The notes beneath the pieces were generated by a model. That model was not told the DNA's origin, did not search any database, and saw only the letters and a list, made by a program, of their open reading frames with translations. From positions 57,034-121,033 of the forward strand of contig JAFRBK010000048.1 in assembly GCA_017404985.1 (NCBI GenBank): 64,000 bases of DNA, read 5' to 3'. Below, in pieces: positions 58,853 to 64,000 of this stretch (within the stretch, counting starts at the first letter, position 1; every line of letters begins with the position of its first letter). The stretch is from Clostridia bacterium (GTDB lineage Bacteria > Bacillota > Clostridia > Christensenellales > Aristaeellaceae). The position numbers and the translations under genes were made by a program.

Positions 58853-59485
58853 ATGTCCAACTTCGCTGAGTGCACCCTTGTCAAACTCGTCCCATCGGAG
58901 CCGTATTTCGTTGCCCTGACCACTTTTGACATCTATCACGGCAGATCCACACGCTTTCTCCTGCAGAAGAAAGATCTGGAAACCCTTGTGAACGATCCCG
59001 ATGCCAGCCGAATCCTTGACACTGACATCGGCAGCTACGTCGAGATCTCTCGCCGCGCCAACCATCTGCAATTCAAGCTGACGCTGCTCCATCAGGACTT
59101 CAGAAATGACGTGACAGGCTACGTCCATAATTTCGAACTGCCTGTTGAGAAGATCTCGTCCCTACTGAACGGTCAAAGCATCCATCATGTTGAATATGCC
59201 AGAGACGAAAAGCCGAAAGCAACCCTTACCATTACCGACAGCGGTCACAATCTCCTTCGGCAGTTCTGTCAGGATAAACTGACGAAGAGTGCCCTGAAGC
59301 GTTTCTTTCGTGACCATTTCAATTATGGACGGGACGAACGTCTGATCATCTACCCTGACAACTGGGTTAAAGGCTTCTATTTTGAATGTGACAGGATGAA
59401 CGGCGGTATCGTCCGGCACGAAGACATTATAATAGGAAGAAACGGGTGCAAATACAAGAAAGTTTATTATGCTTTACACACATAA
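58853..59485 (+). CDS. Hypothetical protein of the mobile element
   Basis: I do not recognise this 210-residue soluble protein. It begins MSNFAECTLVKLVPSEPYFVALTTFDIYHG, is of mixed alpha/beta type, and has a basic C-terminal third with several aromatic residues (DNWVKGFYFECDRMNGG). There is no membrane segment or known catalytic motif. The ATG has GAGGAG 9 bases upstream. The upstream in-frame extension to 58616 overlaps the tRNA remnant and terminator and is not used. Base composition is lower in G+C than the chromosome to the left. It is followed by a RadC gene, typical cargo of integrative elements. Confidence 0.65.
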   Translation: MSNFAECTLVKLVPSEPYFVALTTFDIYHGRSTRFLLQKKDLETLVNDPDASRILDTDIGSYVEISRRANHLQFKLTLLHQDFRNDVTGYVHNFELPVEKISSLLNGQSIHHVEYARDEKPKATLTITDSGHNLLRQFCQDKLTKSALKRFFRDHFNYGRDERLIIYPDNWVKGFYFECDRMNGGIVRHEDIIIGRNGCKYKKVYYALHT

Positions 59486-59639
59486 TGTGTGCATTATACT
59501 CACAGAAACTCTGTACCCGGCTCTGAAGAAAACGATCACCTACCCTGCGTATGGGCAAATACTCAGCCGAGAGTCCATTCTCCGGAGAACCAGGCCCCTA
59601 CTCTCAAAAAAATGAAAAGAAATGAAAGGAGCACAACCC

Positions 59640-60383
59640 ATGAATACGGCATGTGAGCAGATCAGCTTTATCAATGAAGAACAGAAACAGAATGAACGTA
59701 AGAATACTCTCCGGCTACGTGAACGCCTGATGACAGAGCACGGCTTTGAATCCTTTGATGATACAGAAGTTCTGTCCACCGTTCTCTCTTACGCGAAGGG
59801 AGCCAGGGACACCGACTTGCTGGTGGCACGGCTCTTCGATACCTTCGGCAGCCTGAAGGCAATTCTTGAAGCCCGTCCCGAACAGCTTCTGAGCGTTGAC
59901 GGCATGACAATCTCCCGGGCAAGCATGATTTCTCTTGTTGTGCCCCTTACCCGTGTTTGGCATCGTTGTGTAATGTCTGCCCCGAGAAAGATCGGCAACA
60001 GCCGGGAGGCGGAGAATTACTGTTTGAGCCTGCTGGCCGGAGAACGTCTGGAAAACTTCTACGTCATCGCGCTAAACGCGAAGTGCAATGTACTCGGGCA
60101 GCGGCGAATCAGCACTGGTAGCCTGTCTGAAGTATCGGCCTATCCCCGCCTTGTGATGGAGACCGCGTTGAATTACAATGCCCACTCTGTACTTCTTTGT
60201 CACAATCATCCTGGTGGAACCTGCGCGCCATCGCCTGAAGATATCAGCTCGACGCTTCAGCTTCAGCGGCTGCTGAACGGTGTCGGGATACTGGTTTTGG
60301 ACCACATCGTTGTCGCTGGAGACAGAACCTACAGCATGATTCAGCATGGAGATATCGACTACAGAACAAGAAGAACAGCCTAA
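59640..60383 (+). CDS. radC: RadC-family JAB/JAMM metalloprotein
   Basis: This 247-residue protein has an N-terminal helix-hairpin-helix (~25-100) and a C-terminal JAB domain with the complete zinc motif HNHPGGTCAPSPED (H-x-H-x10-D) preceded by GSLSEVSAYPR. Despite the name it is not a proven repair protein. Copies on integrative elements and phages, including next to antirestriction genes as here, are common and are thought to act on DNA or in transfer. The ATG at 59640 has AAGGAG 8 bases upstream. Confidence 0.92.
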   Translation: MNTACEQISFINEEQKQNERKNTLRLRERLMTEHGFESFDDTEVLSTVLSYAKGARDTDLLVARLFDTFGSLKAILEARPEQLLSVDGMTISRASMISLVVPLTRVWHRCVMSAPRKIGNSREAENYCLSLLAGERLENFYVIALNAKCNVLGQRRISTGSLSEVSAYPRLVMETALNYNAHSVLLCHNHPGGTCAPSPEDISSTLQLQRLLNGVGILVLDHIVVAGDRTYSMIQHGDIDYRTRRTA

Positions 60384-60485
60384 TTTTTTTTCTCGATCCC
60401 TTGAAAACTGCTGCCGGTGCGAGTCTTGCAAGACAAAATGATAAACGGTATAATATTTACAAAGAATGATGTAGGAGGTGTTAGT

Positions 60486-60728
60486 GTGAGTACGCTGGAA
60501 GCAACGGTATCCATGCTGGAAGCAATGCCTGAAGAAGCACGGCTTAAAGTTTATCAATATGCGCGCACAGTGTTTTCATCAAATCGTCCTGCTAACCCAT
60601 TTACGCCGGTAAGCAAGGAGACAGTTCTTGCTGATCTGAAGGCTTCCTCTGATGAATTCGATCGCGGGGAAGGCATGGATGCCAAAGAAGCAATCCGAGA
60701 AATGAGGCGTCAGCGTGGATTTGTTTAA
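60486..60728 (+). CDS. Antitoxin-like small protein of a RelBE/ParDE-type pair
   Basis: This 80-residue protein starts with GTG after AGGAGG (7 bases). It is helical and acidic, with a C-terminal stretch LKASSDEFDRGEGMDAKEAIREMRRQRGF that matches toxin-binding tails of RelB/PHD-like antitoxins. The N-terminal part (LEAMPEEARLKVYQYAR) fits a DUF2281-type or similar DNA-binding domain. The toxin frame begins inside its last codons (14-base overlap), the normal antitoxin-first order. Confidence 0.72.
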   Translation: MSTLEATVSMLEAMPEEARLKVYQYARTVFSSNRPANPFTPVSKETVLADLKASSDEFDRGEGMDAKEAIREMRRQRGFV

Positions 60729-61044
60729 GGTAGACATATCCCCGACAGCGAGAAGGCAGCTTGATCGTTATGTGGATTATATTCAATTCACACTGCTGAA
60801 TGACCAGGCGGCGGATGCTGTTATGGATGATGCGCTGGAAACAATTGAGGATCTCGAAAAAACTGCTGGGAGCCTGGGTTTCTGTACAGATCCTGATCTG
60901 TAAGCTTTGGGGTACCGCAAGATCCTTTTTCGAAGACATGATTATGTCATGATCTATGACATTGACGGACAGACAGCCAGAATCAAGGGAGTTTATCACC
61001 TGCTTCAGGATTATGAGAACCTGTTCATGAAACAGATTCGATGA
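60715..61044 (+). pseudogene. RelE/ParE-family toxin interrupted by a nonsense codon
   Basis: The frame starts with GTG inside the antitoxin end and encodes DISPTARRQLDRYVDYI and ALETIEDLEKTAGSLG, then meets TAA at 60901-60903. The same frame continues with ALGYRKILFRRHDYVMIYDI to IKGVYHLLQDYENLF and a final TGA at 61044. In intact relatives this position reads L-K-ALGYRKI, so a single AAA-to-TAA change is the simplest cause. The toxin would lack its catalytic C-terminal strands. The antitoxin is still intact. Confidence 0.8.
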
Positions 61045-61150
61045 ATTGAGTTCTTAACCGTTTCTTCGTGAATGGCGGGGCAGTCTCAATGTATAAGTGT
61101 TTTGTGCGAGATCCTTCGGGATCTCTTTTTTATGTGAAAGGAGAAGAGAT

Positions 61151-62017
61151 ATGAGTTTCGATCTTTACCAGCAAATCACAGACAGAATCATCGCAGAACT
61201 GGAAAAAGGCACTGTGCCCTGGCGTAAACCTTGGAGTTGTTCGTCCGGAGCGATCAGCAGAGCAACCGGTAAACCGTACAGTGTCCTGAATCAGCTCCTG
61301 CTACCGCAATCAGGCGAATACGTCACATTTCGACAGGCCATCGAAGAAGGCCACCCCGTCAAAAAGGGTGAGAAAGCTTCGATGGTCTATTTTTTTAAGT
61401 TTATCGACGCTGAAGACGATGAAACCGGCGAGAAGAAACAAATCCCGCTGCTGAAATACTTTTCTGTCTTCCACATCAGCCAGTGTCCCGGCATGAAACC
61501 GCGCTTCACTTCTTCTGTTTCAACCCACAGTGACCTTCAGCCGGACAAAAAAGCGGAGGAGTTTCTTCATTATTATATATCTCGTTCTGGAGTGACTCTG
61601 AAGAGGCAACAGAGTGATAAAGCTTATTACTCCCCTGCGCTGGACACGATTGTGGTCCCAGAAATAAACCAGTTCGCCGATCTAGCCGAGTACTACTCGA
61701 CTGTGTTTCATGAAGCAGTTCATTCAACCGGCCATCCGTCCAGGCTTAGCCGGATCACAGACGTTGCCCAATTTGGTTCTGAGTCTTATTCGCGAGAGGA
61801 GCTGATTGCAGAATTGGGAGCAAGTTATCTCGTTAACGCCGCCGGACTGGAAACTCCTTCATCCTTCGGAAACTCAGCCGCATACATCAAAAACTGGTTG
61901 TCAGCCCTAAAGAATGACAAACGGTTGATTGTCAGCGCCGCCGGAAAAGCTGAAAAGGCTGTAAACTTTATTCTTGGCAAGAAAGAAGGTGGGCAAACTG
62001 CCGATAACGCGGAGTGA
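61151..62017 (+). CDS. ArdC-like antirestriction protein with zincin metallopeptidase domain
   Basis: This 288-residue protein of mobile elements has an N-terminal ssDNA-binding ArdC domain (~1-115; VPWRKPW, GKPYSVLNQLLL, VKKGEKASMVYFFKF) and a C-terminal gluzincin-like domain with VFHEAVHSTGH (HExxH) and EELIAELGASYL supplying the third ligand. ArdC proteins protect incoming DNA against restriction during transfer. The ATG at 61151 follows AAAGGAG. It sits two genes after radC, a common pairing on integrative elements. Length is normal for the family. Confidence 0.9.
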   Translation: MSFDLYQQITDRIIAELEKGTVPWRKPWSCSSGAISRATGKPYSVLNQLLLPQSGEYVTFRQAIEEGHPVKKGEKASMVYFFKFIDAEDDETGEKKQIPLLKYFSVFHISQCPGMKPRFTSSVSTHSDLQPDKKAEEFLHYYISRSGVTLKRQQSDKAYYSPALDTIVVPEINQFADLAEYYSTVFHEAVHSTGHPSRLSRITDVAQFGSESYSREELIAELGASYLVNAAGLETPSSFGNSAAYIKNWLSALKNDKRLIVSAAGKAEKAVNFILGKKEGGQTADNAE

Positions 62018-62098
62018 TTTTCACCAACGGCATGAAGAACCTACAATAAAGGGTTCTGGCAGAAATGTGTAGAATATATTAGGAAAGAAGGTGATTGC

Positions 62099-62422
62099 AT
62101 GAACAGGATAACCGGTATCAACAGCATATTCGGTGGACAAGACTTTTACGACGAAAACGGAAACCTTGTCGGATACTCAGTGCCAGGCATTGGCGGCGGC
62201 GAAGATTTCTACGGCGTCAATGGAGAAACAGGTTACAGTGTCGACTCTGCCATTGGCAACGGACAAGACTACTATTTTTCCAATGGAAAGACAGCTTACT
62301 CCGTTGACAGCGTATTCGGCGGCAAAAACATTTATGGCGATGTCTCCGGCTTCAGCGTCGACTCTCCGTTCGGCGGCTCCGATATCTTCCTGGACAACAA
62401 GCCGGACAGTTCAGATTTCTAA
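62099..62422 (+). CDS. Gly/Tyr/Asp-rich repeat protein
   Basis: This small protein of 107 residues consists almost wholly of four to five ~22-residue repeats of the form GGxDFYxxNGxxxGYSVDSxxG. It has no Cys, Lys is rare, there is no signal peptide, and net charge is strongly acidic. Repeats with regularly spaced Gly, Asn-Gly turns and aromatic residues suggest a beta-solenoid or beta-hairpin stack. The ATG has GAAGGTGA 5-6 bases upstream. A strong terminator follows, so it is a self-contained gene. Function unknown. Confidence 0.72.
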   Translation: MNRITGINSIFGGQDFYDENGNLVGYSVPGIGGGEDFYGVNGETGYSVDSAIGNGQDYYFSNGKTAYSVDSVFGGKNIYGDVSGFSVDSPFGGSDIFLDNKPDSSDF

Positions 62423-62445
62423 AACCATCCATGAAGTCAGCATAT

Positions 62446-62492
62446 AAAAGTCGTGCAGATGATAATAATTGATTATTATGCACGACTTTTTT
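62446..62492 (+). terminator. Terminator after the Gly-rich repeat gene
   Basis: A stem of AAAAGTCGTGCA / TGCACGACTTTT closes an A/T-rich 22-base loop, and the T-run continues beyond the stem. A short open frame crossing it (62453-62656) is not counted as a gene. The remaining ~300 bases to the next gene hold only the promoter noted below. Confidence 0.82.
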
Positions 62493-62666
62493 GGTTAAAC
62501 AAGCAGAAATCCTGTACAAAAGTGCTTAAAATCTTAAATATCAACGGTGGCAGGGCATTGAAGCCTAATGTCAGGGATGGATTTCTTCTGTCAGCAGATC
62601 GTCAACCGAAATATACAGAGCATGAACAACATCTCGCTCGACTTAATCATCTTTGAAATACAACTC

Positions 62667-62695
62667 TTGTGCAAGGTGGAAATTTGTGGTAACAT
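62667..62695 (+). promoter_or_regulatory. Possible promoter of the leucine-rich-repeat gene
   Basis: TTGTGC, a 17-base spacer and TAACAT, ~97 bases before the ATG at 62792. Confidence 0.45.
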
Positions 62696-62791
62696 TAGCA
62701 TACATGGAAAGCATTTGTAAGTACCTTTGCGAAAATGCAGCATGGATCTTTAAATGAATACTGAGTTGATGCATGATAGGAGGAAACTGGG

Positions 62792-63910
62792 ATGAATCGA
62801 AGATTAACAGTTCTGCTCTTGTTGGTCATTATAGCACTTCTACTACCGCTTACCGTTGAAGCATCAAGCATTATCGACAGCGGGAACTGTGGTAGCAGCG
62901 CATCATTTACGTTAGATGAAGAAGGAATGCTTATTATTACTGGGACAGGAATGGTTTATGCCAATCCTGTTCCGTGGGATCCATCTTTAGTAAAGTCCGT
63001 ACAGATTCTTGATGGTATAAGCAGTATTGGTAATTCCGTATTTAAGGATTGTTCTAATCTTGAAAACGTTATTCTTCCAGACAGTGTTACTTGGATTGGC
63101 ATGTCGGTTTTTAATGGATGTAGCAGCTTGAAAAGCATTGTCCTTCCTAAGCGGTTAACAAGCATTGGCGCAGGTGCTTTTAGTAACTGTAGCAGCCTAA
63201 CTGATATTGTCATTCCAGAGAGTGTCACTGAACTAGGCAGTGATTTTTTTGGGGGGTGCACTAGTCTTTCAAGCTTTTCATTTCCATCAGGCGTTACAAG
63301 TATCCCATCAGGTTTTTTCTCCAGATGTAGCAGCTTAACAGAGTTCGTTATCCCTGATAATATCACAAGCATTGGTGATCGTGCTTTCAGCGAATGTAGC
63401 AATTTAGTTGATATTCATATTCCAGAGAGCATTACAAGTATCGGAAACTCTGCGTTTTATTACTGTACTAGCCTTAATAGCATACATATCCCCAATAGTG
63501 TTACAAGCATTGGCAGTAGTGCTTTTGCAGCTTGTTCTAGTCTCTCAGAAATTACGATTCCAGATAGTGTTACTCGAATAGGTTATTCTGCTTTTAGCGG
63601 TTGTACAAATTTGAAAAGTATTGTCATTCCGGACAGTGTGGTTGAATATGCATTTATTCCAGATAATGTGTCCGTTCCAGACCAATCACTTACACGGATG
63701 TTTGGCGGATGCAGTAATCTGAAAAGCGTCACTTTACCTTCTGGACTAAAAAAAATAGGGAACCAGGAATTTGACGGTTGCTCAAAACTTACCGAGATAA
63801 ATATCCCGAATAGTGTTACAAGTATTGGAGAATATGCATTTTCTCATTGCGTTAATTTAAGAAAAATGGCGCATCTGCAGCCTGGGTGGGTAACAGGTAG
63901 CGCGAAGTAA
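62792..63910 (+). CDS. BspA-type leucine-rich-repeat (LRR_5) secreted protein
   Basis: This exported protein of 372 residues has a signal peptide (MNRRLTVLLLLVIIALLLPLTVEASS) and at least eleven ~23-residue LRR_5 repeats. The repeats follow the form CSSLxxIxIPxSVTSIGxxAFxxC, as in Treponema and Bacteroides BspA surface proteins that bind host matrix or other cells. The N-terminal cap shows GNCGSSASFTLDEEGMLIITGTG. No sortase signal or membrane anchor is present at the C-terminus (HLQPGWVTGSAK), so it is short, perhaps truncated, since relatives often carry further domains. Base composition is clearly A/T-rich compared with the left half of the window. Final 90 bases of the window show no gene. 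Confidence 0.88.
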   Translation: MNRRLTVLLLLVIIALLLPLTVEASSIIDSGNCGSSASFTLDEEGMLIITGTGMVYANPVPWDPSLVKSVQILDGISSIGNSVFKDCSNLENVILPDSVTWIGMSVFNGCSSLKSIVLPKRLTSIGAGAFSNCSSLTDIVIPESVTELGSDFFGGCTSLSSFSFPSGVTSIPSGFFSRCSSLTEFVIPDNITSIGDRAFSECSNLVDIHIPESITSIGNSAFYYCTSLNSIHIPNSVTSIGSSAFAACSSLSEITIPDSVTRIGYSAFSGCTNLKSIVIPDSVVEYAFIPDNVSVPDQSLTRMFGGCSNLKSVTLPSGLKKIGNQEFDGCSKLTEINIPNSVTSIGEYAFSHCVNLRKMAHLQPGWVTGSAK

Positions 63911-64000
63911 TGTCTTATCTAGAAGAGTCATGGAAACTTCGATATACTGTGTGACATGTTCTTGGCGGAACAAATATGTCAGCAGAGGCGAAGAAACCAT

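Noticed and set aside
62453-62656. Small frame after the Gly-rich repeat gene
   Set aside because: It starts inside the terminator hairpin, has no ribosome site and no recognisable features.

Overview
The window looks like chromosome from a moderately high-G+C, anaerobic, Gram-positive Clostridia-type bacterium of a gut or rumen kind. Supporting signs are a Firmicutes-type type VII secretion (T7SS/Ess) operon, an IspH-ribosomal protein S1 fusion gene typical of Clostridia, an AbrB/SpoVT-type regulator, rubredoxin and 2[4Fe-4S] ferredoxin genes, LCP and flippase envelope genes, and several carbohydrate-uptake loci. Promoters with near-consensus -35/-10 boxes and strong AGGAGG ribosome sites occur throughout.

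Layout. 1-9.5 kb (minus): a T7SS operon read as zinc-ribbon/pseudokinase membrane protein, PP2C phosphatase, VWA-FHA protein, DUF6382-like/FHA protein, YukD/EsaB ubiquitin-like protein and EssC (cut by the window edge). A phosphatase, two FHA proteins and a degenerate kinase lobe suggest phospho-threonine control of secretion. 9.7-12.4 kb: a membrane EAL phosphodiesterase, a DUF3783 protein and rubredoxin. 12.4-25 kb: a carbohydrate locus with a putative TIM-barrel glycosidase, MetY, GH88 unsaturated glucuronyl hydrolase, heparinase II/III-type lyase, GH2 beta-galactosidase-like enzyme and an Lpl-type ABC importer. Together these fit uptake of an acidic, lyase-cleaved polysaccharide and its breakdown from the unsaturated end. 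25.2-27.1 kb: SH3b protein, secreted protein, DeoD. 27.1-27.6 kb: a repeat-rich intergenic mosaic. 27.6-33.4 kb: a YtfQRT-YjfF-type sugar importer with a second lipoprotein binding protein. 33.5-39 kb: NagA, a CofE-like protein, a C39-like/SH3 secreted protein and a GH27 alpha-galactosidase. 39.1 kb: tRNA-Ser(CGA). 39.3-51.6 kb: housekeeping and envelope genes (cmk-plsC-ispH/rpsA, AbrB family, YfbR-like, LCP, flippase, MgtE with a candidate leader peptide, LysR, GH13).

From 51.7 kb the content becomes accessory. A stand-alone CARF-nuclease (Card1/DUF1887-like) is followed by ferredoxin, a decayed beta-rich gene, and then a divergent two-gene membrane motor module. The motor pair is a ZorA-like MotA/ExbB stator with a long cytosolic tail, translationally coupled to a ZorB-like MotB/OmpA protein. 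That second protein carries seventeen 14-residue coiled-coil repeats and two tandem OmpA-type domains. No zorC, zorD or zorE neighbour is visible, so this is either a reduced or an undescribed relative of Zorya. At 58.56 kb lies the 3' half of a tRNA-Arg(ACG) gene, a typical attachment-site remnant. Its orientation puts an integrated element to the right (58.6 kb to beyond the window), carrying RadC, an ArdC-like antirestriction protein, a toxin-antitoxin pair with a nonsense-mutated toxin, a Gly-rich repeat protein and a BspA-type leucine-rich-repeat surface protein.
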